64,000 bases of DNA from Calliopsis andreniformis (taxonomy: Eukaryota > Arthropoda > Insecta > Hymenoptera > Andrenidae): positions 14,202,157-14,266,156 of the forward strand of contig NW_027480429.1 of the NCBI RefSeq assembly GCF_051401765.1, in the 5' to 3' direction. Under the pieces are notes generated by a model that was given only the letters and a program-made list of their open reading frames with translations, was not told the origin of the DNA and ran no database searches. Shown here in pieces: positions 1-11,749 of the stretch (positions within the stretch are counted from its first letter, which is position 1; each line of letters starts with the position of its first letter). The position numbers were made by a program, and so were the translations under genes.

Positions 1-1059
1 GTCATTTCTACGTTCCGGGCAACCTAGGCTTCACTCTACGGCGTTGTTAAACCAGATCGAATAGTGAGGGCCTAAGAAGTCAACACCAGAAGAATAAAAT
101 ACAAAATAAATACAACAGCCTTTACACCGTATAAAACGAATAATTGCAACCTGTGTGAAGGTTATGGTCATATCTACGTTCCGGGCAACCTAGGCTTCAC
201 TGTCGGGCGTTGCTCCACCAGATCGAAATGTTAGGGCCTAAGAAGTCTACGCCCGAAGCATAAAATACGATATAAATACAACAGCATTTCCATCGTATTA
301 AATGAATAATTGCAAACAGTGTGATAGTAGTGGTCATTTCTACGTTCCGGGCAACGTAGGCTTCACCCTAGGCCGTTGTTCCACCAGATCGAATAGTTAG
401 GGCCTAAGAAGTGAACGCCAGAAGCATAAAATGCAATAAAAATACAACAGTTTTTCCATCGTATGGCAGGAATAATTTGCAACCAGTGTGATAGTAGTGG
501 TCATTTCTACGTTCCGGGCAAACCAGGTTTCACTCCAGGGCGTTGCTCCAACAGATTGAATAGTTAGGGTCTTAGAAGTCAACGCCCGAAGCATAAAATA
601 CAAAATAATTAGAACGGTTTTTCCATTGTATAAAACGAATAATTGCTACGAGTGTAAAAGCTATGGTCATTTCTACGTTCCGGGCAACCTAGGCTTGACC
701 CTAGGGCGTTGTTCCACCAGATCCAATAGTTAGGGCCTAAGAAGTGAACGCCAGACGCATAAAATGCAATAAAAATACAACAGTTCTTCCATCGTATAAA
801 ACGAATAATTGCAAACAGTGTGAAAGTAATGGTCATTTCTACGTTCCGGGCAACCTAGGCTTCACTCTACGGCGTTGTTCCACCAGATCGAATAGTTAGG
901 GCCTAAGAAGTCAACGCCAGAAGCATAAAATACGATATAAATACAACAGCTTTTCCATCGTATAAAACGAATAATTGCTACCAGTGTAAAAGCTATGGTC
1001 ATTTCAACGTTCCGGGCAATCTAGGCTGCACTCTAGGGCGTTGCTCCACCAGATCGAAT

Positions 1060-1667
1060 AGTTAGGGCCTTAGAAGTCAACGCCCGAAGCATAAAATACA
1101 AAATAAATAAAGCAGTTTTTCCATCGTATAAAACAAAAAATTGCGAACAGTGTGAAAGATATGGACATTTCTACGAGCCGGGCTACCTAGGTTTCACTCT
1201 ATGGCGTTCTTCCACCACATCGAATAGCAACGGCCTCAGAAGTCAACGCCAGAAGCTTAAATACAATATAAATATAACAGTTTTTCCATCGTATAAAACG
1301 AATAATAGCAACCAGTGTGAAAGTTATGGTTATTTCTACGTTCCGGGCAACCCAGGCTTCACTCCATGGCGGTTCTCCACCAGATCGAATAGTTACGGCC
1401 TAGGAAGTCAACGCCAGAAGCACAAAATACGATAAAGATGCAACAGTTTTTCCATCGTATAAAACGAATAATTGCAACCAGTGTGAAAGTTATGGTCATT
1501 TCTACATTCCGAGCAACCTAGGCTTCACTCTAGGGCGTTGCTCCACCAGACCGAATAGTTAGGTCCTTAGAAGTCAACTCCAGAAGCATAAAATACGATA
1601 TAAATACAACAGCTTTTCCATCGTATAAAACAAATAATTGCAACCAGTGTGAAAGTTATGGTCATTT
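1060..1667 (+). repeat. About 0.6-kb segment duplicated at 4,542-5,149
   Basis: About 3.7 monomers are shared with the segment 3,482 bp downstream (about 21 monomers). Diagnostic shared strings are 'gatatggacatttctacgag' (1,158 and 4,640), 'cgggctacctaggtttcac', 'tagcaacggcctcag' and 'agaagcttaaatac'. The match fades near 1,667/5,149, where the downstream copy reads 'gtcatatctacg'. The copies have several differences and so look older than the blocks further right. Confidence 0.75.
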
Positions 1668-1992
1668 CTACGTTCCGGGCAACCTAGGCTTCACCCTAGG
1701 CCGTTGTCCCACCAGATCGAATAGTTACGGCCTAAGAAGTCAACGCCAGAAGCATAAAATACGATGAAGATGCAACAGTTTTTCCATCGTATAAAAAGAA
1801 TAATTGCAATCAGTGTGAAAGTTATGGTCATTTCTACATTCCGAGCCACCTAGGCTTCACTCTAGGGCGTTGCTCCACCAGATCGAATAGTTAGGTCCTT
1901 AGAAGTCAACGCCAGAAGCATAAAATACGATATAAAGACAACAGCTTTTCCATCGTATAAAAGGAATAATTGCAAACAGTGTGAAAGTAATG

Positions 1993-2654
1993 GTCATTTC
2001 TACGTTCGGGCAACCTAGGCTTCACTCTACGGCGTTGTTCCACCAGATCGAATAGTTAGGTCCTAAGAAGTCAACACCAGATGAATAAAATACAAAATAA
2101 ATACAACAGCCTTTACACCGTATAAAACGAATAATTGCAACCTGTGTGAAGGTTATGGTCATATCTACGTTCCGTGCAACCTAGGCTTCACTGTCGGGCG
2201 TTGCTCCACCAGATCGAAATGTTAGGGCCTAAGAAGTCAACGCCCGAAGCATAAAATACGATATAAATACAACAGCATTTCCATCGTATTAAATGAATAA
2301 TTGCAAACAGTGTGAAAGTAATGGTCATTTCTACGTTCCGGGCAACCTAGGCTTCACTCTACGGCGTTGTTAAACCAGATCGAATAGTGAGGGCCTAAGA
2401 AGTCAACACCAGAAGAGTAAAATACAAAATAAATACAACAGCCTTTACACCGTATAAAACGAATAATTGCAACCTGTGTGAAGGTTATGGTCATATCTAC
2501 GTTCCGGGCAACCTAGGCTTCACTGTCGGGCGTTGCTCCACCAGATCGAAATGTTAGGGCCTAAGAAGTCTACGCCCGAAGCATAAAATACGATATAAAT
2601 ACAACAGCATTTCCATCGTATTAAATGAATAATTGCAAACAGTGTGAAGGTAGT
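1993..2654 (+). repeat. Tandem duplication of a two-monomer block (about 331 bp)
   Basis: The two monomers starting at 1,993 recur from 2,324. Both carry the unusual strings 'agcctttacaccg' and 'tcactgtcgggcgttgc' and the variant 'gatcgaaatgttagggcc'. The first 322 bases of the window carry the same pair at an offset of 2,323 bp and share with the 2,324 copy the odd 'gttgttaaaccag' and 'aatagtgagggcc'. So three copies of one dimer lie in the first 2.7 kb. The offset of 331 rather than 332 reflects the deleted base in 'acgttcgggc'. Confidence 0.8.
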
Positions 2655-5600
2655 GGACATTTCTACGTTCCGGGCAACCTAGGCTTCACTGTATGGTGTT
2701 CTTCCACCACATCGAATAGCTACGGCCTCAGAAGTGCACGCCTGAAGCAGAAAATACAATAAAAATACAACAGTCTTTTCATCGTATAACAGGAATAATT
2801 GCAACAAGCGTGAAAGTAATGATCATTTCGGCGTTTCGGGCATCCTAGACTTAACTCTGAGGCATTGCTCCACCAGATCGAATATTTAGGGCCTTAGAAG
2901 TCAACCCCAGAAGCATAAAATACGATATAAATACAACAGCTGTTCCATCGTATAAAAGGAATAATTGCAAACAGTGTGAAGGTAATGGTCATTTCTACGT
3001 TCCGGGCAACCTAGGCTTCACTCTACGGCGTTGTTCCACCAGATCGAATAGTTAGGGCCTAAGAAGTCAACACCAGGAGAATAAAATACAATAAAAATAC
3101 AACAGTCTTTCCATCCTATAACAGGAATAATTGCAACCCGTGTGAAAGTGATGGTCATTTCTACGTTCCAGGCAACCTAGGCTTCACTCTAGGGCGTTGT
3201 TCCACAAGATCGAATAGTTAGGGCCTAAGTAGTCAACGCCAGAAGCATAAAATACAATATAAATAGGACAGTTTTTCCAATGTATAAAACGAATAATTGC
3301 TACCAGTGTGAAAGTTATGGTCATTTCTACGTTCCGCGCAACCTAGGCTTCACCCTAGGGCGTTGCTCCAACAGATTGAATAGTTAGGGCCTTAGAAGTC
3401 AACGCCCGAAGCATAAAATACAGAACAAATAGAACAGTTTTTCCATCGTATAAAACGAATAATTGCTGCCAGTGTGAAAGTTATGGTCATTTCTACATTC
3501 CGAGCAACCTAGGCTTCACTCTAGGGCGTTGCTCCACCAGATCGAATAGTTAGGTCCTTAGAAGTCAACGCCAGAAGCATAAAATACGATATAAATACAA
3601 CAGCTTTTCCATCGTATAAAAGGAATAATTGCAAACAGTGTGAAGGTAATGGACATTTCTACGTTCGGGCAACCTAGGCTTCACTCTACGGCGTTGTTCC
3701 ACCAGATCGAATAATTAGGGCCTGAGAAGTCATCGCCAGAAGCATAAAATACAATATAAATACAACAGTTTTTACATCGTATAAAACGAATAATTGCAAC
3801 CAGTATGAAACTAATGGTCATTTCTCCTTTCCGAGAAACCTAGGCATCACCCTAGGGCTTTGCTCCAACAGATTGAATAGTTAGGGGCTTAGAAGTCAAC
3901 GCCCGAAGCATAAAATACAAAATAATTAGAACGGTTTTTCCATTGTATAAAACGAATAATTGCTACGAGTGTAAAAGCTATGGTCATTTCTACGTTCCGG
4001 GCAACCTAGGCTTCACTCTAGGGCGTTGCTCCACCTGATCGAATAGTTAGGGCCTTAGAAGTCAACGCCCGAAGCATTAAATACAAAATAAATAGAACAG
4101 TTTTTCCATTGTATCAAACGAATAATTGCTACCAGTGTGAAAGTTATGGTCATTTCTACGTTCCGCGCAACCTGGTCTTTACTCTAGGGCGTTGTTCCAC
4201 CAGATGGAATAGTTAGGGCCTAAGAAGTCAACGCCAGAAGCATAAAATACGATATAAATACAACAGCTTTTCCATCGTATAAAACAAATAATTGCAAGCA
4301 GTGTGAAAGTTATGGTCATTTCTACGTTCCGGGCAACCTAGGCTTCACTGTATGGCGTTCTTCCACCACATCGGATAGCTACGGCTCAGAAGTCAACGCC
4401 TGAAGTATAAAATACAATAAAAATACAACAGTCTTTCCATCCTATAACAGGAATAATTGCAACCCGTGTGAAAGGGATGGTCATTTCTACGTTCCAGGCA
4501 ACCTAGGCTTCACTCTAGGGCGTTGCTCCACCAGATCAAACAGTTAGGGCCTTAGAAGTCAACGCCCAAAGCATAAAATACAAAATAAATAAAACAGTTT
4601 TTCCATCGTATAAAACGAAAAATTGCAAACAGTGTGAAAGATATGGACATTTCTACGAGCCGGGCTACCTAGGTTTCACTCTATGGCGTTCTTCCACCAC
4701 ATCGAATAGCAACGGCCTCAGAAGTCAACGCCAGAAGCTTAAATACAATATAAATATAACAGTTTTTCCATCGTATAAAACGAATAATAGCAACCAGTGT
4801 GAAAGTTATGGTCATTTCTACGTTCCGGGCAACCCAGGCTACACTCCATGGCGGTGCTCCACCAGATCGAATAGTTACGGCCTAAGAAGTCAACGCCAGA
4901 AGCACAAAATACGATAAAGATGCAACAGTTTTTCCATCGTATAAAACGAATAATTGCAACCAGTGTGAAAGTTATGGTCATTTCTACATTCCGAGCAACC
5001 TAGGCTTCACTCTGGGGCGTTGCTCCACCAGACCGAATAGTTAGGTCCTTAGAAGTCAACGCCAGAAGCATAAAATACGATATAAATACAACAGCTTTTC
5101 CATCGTATAAAACAAATAATTGCAACCAGTGTGAAAGTTATGGTCATATCTACGTTCCGTGCAACCTAGGCTTCACTGTCGGGCGTTGCTCCACCAGATC
5201 GGATAGTTACGGCCTAAGAAGTCAACGCCAGAAGCATAAAATACGATAAAGATGCAACAGCTTTTCCATCGTATAAAACGAATAATTGCAGCCGGTATGC
5301 AACTTATGGTCATTTCTACATTCCGAGCAACCTAGGCTTCACTCTAGGGCGTTGCTCCACCAGATCGAATTGTTAGGACCTTAGAAGTCAGCGCCAGAAG
5401 CATAAAATACGATATAAATACAACAGCTGTTCCATCGAATAAAAGGAATAATTGCAAACAGTGTGAAAGTAATAGTCATTTCTACGATCCGGGCAACCTA
5501 GGCTTCATCCTAGGCCGTTGTTCCACCAAATCGAATAGTTAGGGCCTAAGAAGTGAACGCCAGAAGCATAAAATGCAATAAAAATACAACAGTTTTTCCA

Positions 5601-6657
5601 TCGTATAGCAGGAATAATTTGCAACCAGCGTGATAGCAGTGGTCATTTCTACGTTCCGGGCAACCCAGGTTTCACTCCAGGGCGCTGCACCACCAGATCG
5701 AATAGTTACGGCCTAAGAAGTCAACGCCAGAAGCATAAAATACGATGAAGATGCAACAGTTTTTCAATTGTATAAAACGAATAATTGCAATCAGTGTGAA
5801 AGTTATTGTCATTTCTACAATCCGAGCAACCTAGGCTTCACTCTAGGGCGTTGCTCCACCAGATCGAATAGTTAGGGCCTTAGAAGTTAACGCCCGAAGC
5901 ATAAAATACAAAATAAATAGAACGGTTTTTCCATTGTATAAAACGAATAATTGCTACGAGTGTAAAAGCTATGGTCATTTCTACGTTCAGGGCAACCTAG
6001 GCCTGACCCTAGGGCGTTGTTCCACCAGATCCAATAGTTAGGGCATAAGAAGTGAACGCCAGACGCATAAAATGCAATAAAAATACAACAGTTTTTCCAT
6101 CGTATAAAACGATTAATTGCAAACACTGTGAAAGTAATGGTCATTTCTACGTTCCGGGCAACCTAGGCTTCACTATACGGCGTTGTTCCACTAGATCGAA
6201 TAGCTAGGGCCTAAGAAGTCAACGCCAGAAACATAAAATACGATATAAATACAACAGCTTTTCCATCGTATAAATGGAATAATTGCAAACAGTGTGAAAG
6301 TTATGGTCATTTCTACGTTCCGGGCAACCTAGGCTTCACCCTAGGGCGTTGCTCCAACAGATTGAATAGCTAGGGCCTTAGAAGTCAATGCCCGAAGCAT
6401 AAAATGCAATAAAAATACAACAGTTTTTCCATCGTATAGCAGGAATAATTTGCAACCAGTGTGATAGTAGTGGTCATTTCTACGTTCCGGGCAACCTAGG
6501 CTTCACTCCAGGGCGGTGCTCCACCAGATCGAATAGTTACGGCCTAAGAAGTCAACGCCAGAAGCACAAAATACGATAAAGATGCAACAGCTTTTCCATC
6601 GTATAAAACGAATAATTGCAACCAGTGTGAAAGTTATGGTCATTTCTACATTCCGAG

Positions 6658-8981
6658 CAACCTAGGCTTCACTCTAGGGCGTTGCTCCACCAGACGGAAT
6701 AGCTAGGTCCTTAGAAGTCAACGGCAGAAGCATAAAATACGATATAAATACAACAGCTTTTCCATCGTATAAAACAAATAATTGCAACCAGTGTGAAAGC
6801 TATGGTCATTTCTACGTTCCGGCCAACCTAGGCTTCACTGTCGGGCGTTGCTCCACCAGATCGAAATGTTAGGGCCTAAGAAGTCTAAGCCCGAAGCATA
6901 AAATACGATATAAATACAACAGCATTTCCATCGTATAAAACAAATAATTGCAACCAGTGTGAAAGTTATGGTCATTTCTACGTTCGGGGCAACGTAGGCT
7001 TCACCCTAGGCCGTTGTACCTCCAGATCGAAAAGTTAGGGCCTAAGAAGTGAAAGCCAGAAGCATAAAATGCAATAAAAATTCAACAGTTTTTCCATCGT
7101 GTAACAGGAATAATTGCAACCAGTGTGAATGTAATGGTCATTTCTAGGTTCCGGGCAACCTAGGTTTCACTCTAGGGCGTTGCTCCGCCAGGTCGAGTAG
7201 TTAGGGCCTAAGAAGTCAACGTCAGAAGCATAAAATACGATATAAATACAACAGCTTTTACATCGTATAAAACGAATAATTGCAAACAGTGTGGAAGTTA
7301 TGGTCATTTCTACGTTCCGGGCAACCTAGGCTTCACTCTAGGGCGTTGCTCCACCAGATCGTATAGTTAGGGCCTTAGAAGTCAACGCCCGAAGCATAAA
7401 ATACAAAATAAATAAAACAGTTTTTCCATCGTAAAAAACGAATAATTGCTACCAGTGTGAAAGTTATGGTCATTCCTACGTTCCGCGCAACCTGGGCTTT
7501 ACCCTAGGGCGTTGTTCCACCAGATCGAAGAGTTAGGGCCTTAGAAGTCAACGTCAGAAGCATAAAATATAATAAAAATACAACAGTTTTTCCATCGTAT
7601 AGAATGAATAATTGCAACCAGAGTGAAAGTAATGGTCATTTCTACGTTTCGGGCAACCTAGGCTTCACTCTAGGTCTTTGCTCCAAAAGATCGAATAGCT
7701 AGGGCCTTAGAAGTCAATTGCCGAAGCATAAAATACAATAAAGATACAACAGTTTTGCCATCGTATAACAGGAACAATTGCAACCAGTGTGAAAGTGATG
7801 GTCATTTCTACGTTCCGGGCAACCTAGGCTTCACTCTAGGGCGTTGCTCCACCAGACGGAATAGCTAGGTCCTTAGAAGTCAACGGCAGAAGCATAAAAT
7901 ACGATATAAATACAACAGCTTTTCCATCGTATAAAACAAATAATTGCAACCAGTGTGAAAGCTATGGTCATTTCTACGTTCCGGCCAACCTAGGCTTCAC
8001 TGTCGGGCGTTGCTCCACCAGATCGAAATGTTAGGGCCTAAGAAGTCTAAGCCCGAAGCATAAAATACGATATAAATACAACAGCATTTCCATCGTATAA
8101 AACAAATAATTGCAACCAGTGTGAAAGTTATGGTCATTTCTACGTTCGGGGCAACGTAGGCTTCACCCTAGGCCGTTGTACCTCCAGATCGAAAAGTTAG
8201 GGCCTAAGAAGTGAAAGCCAGAAGCATAAAATGCAATAAAAATTCAACAGTTTTTCCATCGTGTAACAGGAATAATTGCAACCAGTGTGAATGTAATGGT
8301 CATTTCTAGGTTCCGGGCAACCTAGGTTTCACTCTAGGGCGTTGCTCCTCCAGGTCGAGTAGTTAGGGCCTAAGAAGTCAACGTCAGAAGCATAAAATAC
8401 GATATAAATACAACAGCTTTTACATCGTATAAAACGAATAATTGCAAACAGTGTGGAAGTTATGGTCATTTCTACGTTCCGGGCAACCTAGGCTTCACTC
8501 TAGGGCGTTGCTCCACCAGATCGTATAGTTAGGGCCTTAGAAGTCAACGCCCGAAGCATAAAATACAAAATAAATAAAACAGTTTTTCCATCGTAAAAAA
8601 CGAATAATTGCTACCAGTGTGAAAGTTATGGTCATTTCTACGTTCCGCGCAACCTGGGCTTTACCCTAGGGCGTTGTTCCACCAGATCGAAGAGTTAGGG
8701 CCTTAGAAGTCAACGTCAGAAGCATAAAATATAATAAAAATACAACAGTTTTTCCATCGTATAGAATGAATAATTGCAACCAGAGTGAAAGTAATGGTCA
8801 TTTCTACGTTTCGGGCAACCTAGGCTTCACTCTAGGTCTTTGCTCCAAAAGATCGAATAGCTAGGGCCTTAGAAGTCAATTGCCGAAGCATAAAATACAA
8901 TAAAGATACAACAGTTTTGCCATCGTATAACAGGAACAATTGCAACCAGTGTGAAAGTGATGGTCATTTCTACGTTCCGGG
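6658..8981 (+). repeat. Seven-monomer higher-order repeat, two tandem copies (1,162 bp)
   Basis: Copy 1 runs about 6,658-7,819 and copy 2 about 7,820-8,981. The marker 'ccagacggaatagctaggtc' lies at 6,690 and 7,852, 1,162 bp apart (exactly 7 x 166). Other markers shared by both are 'tacgttcggggcaacg', 'gtacctccagatcg', 'ccaggtcgagtag' and 'ctctaggtctttgctcc'. Few differences are visible: 'ctccgccagg' against 'ctcctccagg', and 'cattcctac' against 'catttctac'. A further copy of the same unit, about 9,974-11,135, is carried inside the 13-monomer repeat. Confidence 0.9.
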
Positions 8982-11646
8982 CAACCTAGACTTCACTCAA
9001 GGGCGTTTCTCCACCAGATCGAATCGTTAGGGCCTTAGAAGTCAACGCCCGAAGCATAAAATACAAAATAAATAGAACAGCTTTTCCATTGTATAAAACG
9101 AATAATTGCAACCAGTGTGAAAGTTATGGTCATTTCTACGATCCGAGCTGCCTAGGCTTCACTCTAGGGCGTTGCTCCACCACATTGAATAGCTACGGCC
9201 TTAGAAGTCAACGCCAGAAGCGTAAAATACAATATAAATACAACAGCTTTCCATCTTATAAGACGAACGTTTGCAAATGTTGTGAAAGTAACGGTCATTT
9301 CTATGTTCCGGGCAACCTAGGCCTCACTCTAGGGCGTTGCTCCACCAGATCGAATAGTTAGGGCCTAAGAAGTCAACGCCAGAAGCATAAGATACAAAAA
9401 TACAACAGTCTTTCCATCGTATGACAGGAATAACTACAACCAGTGTGAAGGTAATAGTCATTTCTACGTTCCGGGCAACCTAGGCTTCACTCTAGAGCGT
9501 TGCTCCACCAGATCGTATAGTTAGGGCTTTAGAAGTCAACGCCCGAAGCATAAAATACAAAATAAATAAAACAGTTTTTCCATCGTAAAAAACGAATAAT
9601 TGCTACCAGTGTGAAAGTTATGGTCATTTCTACGTTCCGCGCAACCTGGGCTTTACCCTAGGGCGTTGTTCCACCAGATCGAAGAGTTAGGGCCTTAGAA
9701 GTCAACGTCAGAAGCATAAAATATAATAAAAATACAACAGTTTTTCCATCGTATAGAATGAATAATTGCAACCAGAGTGAAAGTAATGGTCATTTCTACG
9801 TTTCGGGCAACCTAGGCTTCACTCTAGGTCTTTGCTCCAAAAGATCGAATAGCTAGGGCCTTAGAAGTCAATTGCCGAAGCATAAAATACAATAAAGATA
9901 CAACAGTTTTGCCATCGTATAACAGGAACAATTGCAACCAGTGTGAAAGTGATGGTCATTTCTACGTTCCGGGCAACCTAGGCTTCACTCTAGGGCGTTG
10001 CTCCACCAGACGGAATAGCTAGGTCCTTAGAAGTCAACGGCAGAAGCATAAAATACGATATAAATACAACAGCTTTTCCATCGTATAAAACAAATAATTG
10101 CAACCAGTGTGAAAGCTATGGTCATTTCTACGTTCCGGCCAACCTAGGCTTCACTGTCGGGCGTTGCTCCACCAGATCGAAATGTTAGGGCCTAAGAAGT
10201 CTAAGCCCGAAGCATAAAATACGATATAAATACAACAGCATTTCCATCGTATAAAACAAATAATTGCAACCAGTGTGAAAGTTATGGTCATTTCTACGTT
10301 CGGGGCAACGTAGGCTTCACCCTAGGCCGTTGTACCTCCAGATCGAAAAGTTAGGGCCTAAGAAGTGAAAGCCAGAAGCATAAAATGCAATAAAAATTCA
10401 ACAGTTTTTCCATCGTGTAACAGGAATAATTGCAACCAGTGTGAATGTAATGGTCATTTCTAGGTTCCGGGCAACCTAGGTTTCACTCTAGGGCGTTGTT
10501 CCTCCAGGTCGAGTAGTTAGGGCCTAAGAAGTCAACGTCAGAAGCGTAAAATACGATATAAATACAACAGCTTTTACATCGTATAAAACGAATAATTGCA
10601 AACAGTGTGGAAGTTATGGTCATTTCTACGTTCCGGGCAACCTAGGCTTCACTCTAGGGCGTTGCTCCACCAGATCGTATAGTTAGGGCCTTAGAAGTCA
10701 ACGCCCGAAGCATAAAATACAAAATAAATAAAACAGTTTTTCCATCGTAAAAAACGAATAATTGCTACCAGTGTGAAAGTTATGGTCATTTCTACGTTCC
10801 GCGCAACCTGGGCTTTACCCTAGGGCGTTGTTCCACCAGATCGAAGAGTTAGGGCCTTAGAAGTCAACGTCAGAAGCATAAAATATAATAAAAATACAAC
10901 AGTTTTTCCATCGTATAGAATGAATAATTGCAACCAGAGTGAAAGTAATGGTCATTTCTACGTTTCGGGCAACCTAGGCTTCACTCTAGGTCTTTGCTCC
11001 AAAAGATCGAATAGCTAGGGCCTTAGAAGTCAATTGCCGAAGCATAAAATACAATAAAGATACAACAGTTTTGCCATCGTATAACAGGAACAATTGCAAC
11101 CAGTGTGAAAGTGATGGTCATTTCTACGTTCCGGGCAACCTAGACTTCACTCAAGGGCGTTTCTCCACCAGATCGAATCGTTAGGGCCTTAGAAGTCAAC
11201 GCCCGAAGCATAAAATACAAAATAAATAGAACAGCTTTTCCATTGTATAAAACGAATAATTGCAACCAGTGTGAAAGTTATGGTCATTTCTACGATCCGA
11301 GCTGCCTAGGCTTCACTCTAGGGCGTTGCTCCACCACATTGAATAGCTACGGCCTTAGAAGTCAACGCCAGAAGCGTAAAATACAATATAAATACAACAG
11401 CTTTCCATCTTATAAGACGAACGTTTGCAAATGTTGTGAAAGTAACGGTCATTTCTATGTTCCGGGCAACCTAGGCCTCACTCTAGGGCGTTGCTCCACC
11501 AGATCGAATAGTTAGGGCCTAAGAAGTCAACGCCAGAAGCATAAGATACAAAAATACAACAGTCTTTCCATCGTATGACAGGAATAACTACAACCAGTGT
11601 GAAGGTAATAGTCATTTCTACGTTCCGGGCAACCTAGGCTTCACTC
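7339..11646 (+). repeat. Thirteen-monomer higher-order repeat, two tandem copies (2,154 bp)
   Basis: Copies are about 7,339-9,492 and 9,493-11,646. Markers 2,154 bp apart include 'gatcgtatag' (7,357 and 9,511), 'ccagacggaatag' (7,852 and 10,006) and 'tagacttcactcaagggcg' (8,987 and 11,141). The length is 4 bp short of 13 x 166, so both copies inherited the same small indels. The unit contains one 7-monomer unit plus about 6 more monomers, so it formed after the 7-monomer duplication. Identity breaks at about 9,493 ('tctagagcg') and 11,648 ('gttggtccacc'). Confidence 0.9.
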
Positions 11647-11749
11647 TAGGGCGTTGGTCCACCAGATCGAATATTTAGGACCTAAGAAGTCAACGCCAGA
11701 AGCATAAAATACAAAATAAATACAACAGTTTTTCTCTCGTATAAAAAGA

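Larger units (their letters stand above)
1..6657 (+). repeat. Heterogeneous, diverged monomers (left, older-looking array)
   Basis: About 40 monomers differ from one another at many positions and show no long regular higher-order period. Variants include 'tctacattccgagc' copies (about 1,500, 1,830, 3,490, 4,980, 5,310, 6,650), 'ttcttccaccacatcg' copies (about 1,207, 2,700, 4,350, 4,690) and 'ttgcaaacagtgtg' copies. Several monomers carry 1-bp indels, for example the shortened 'acgttcgggc' at about 2,003 and the lengthened 'aataatttgc' at about 471. Short segmental copies inside this stretch are listed separately. No gene or foreign insertion is seen. Confidence 0.85.

Noticed and set aside
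883..905. TTAGGG motif once per monomer (telomere-like) and the odd-centred palindrome TTAGGGCCTAA
   Set aside because: The motif is never in tandem; it occurs once every 166 bp as part of the monomer. It is not a telomeric tract.
4739..4981. Minus-strand frames rich in aromatic and hydrophobic residues, looking like membrane segments
   Set aside because: The hydrophobicity comes from the AT-rich half of the monomer read in reverse. The pattern repeats with the satellite and ends at frame shifts between monomers.
11243..11515. Cysteine-containing 90-codon frame, identical at 9,089 and 11,243, resembling a small Cys-rich protein
   Set aside because: The identity is fully explained by the 2,154-bp duplication, and the Cys codons fall in conserved satellite DNA positions ('ttgcaaccagtgtg', 'gttgctcc').
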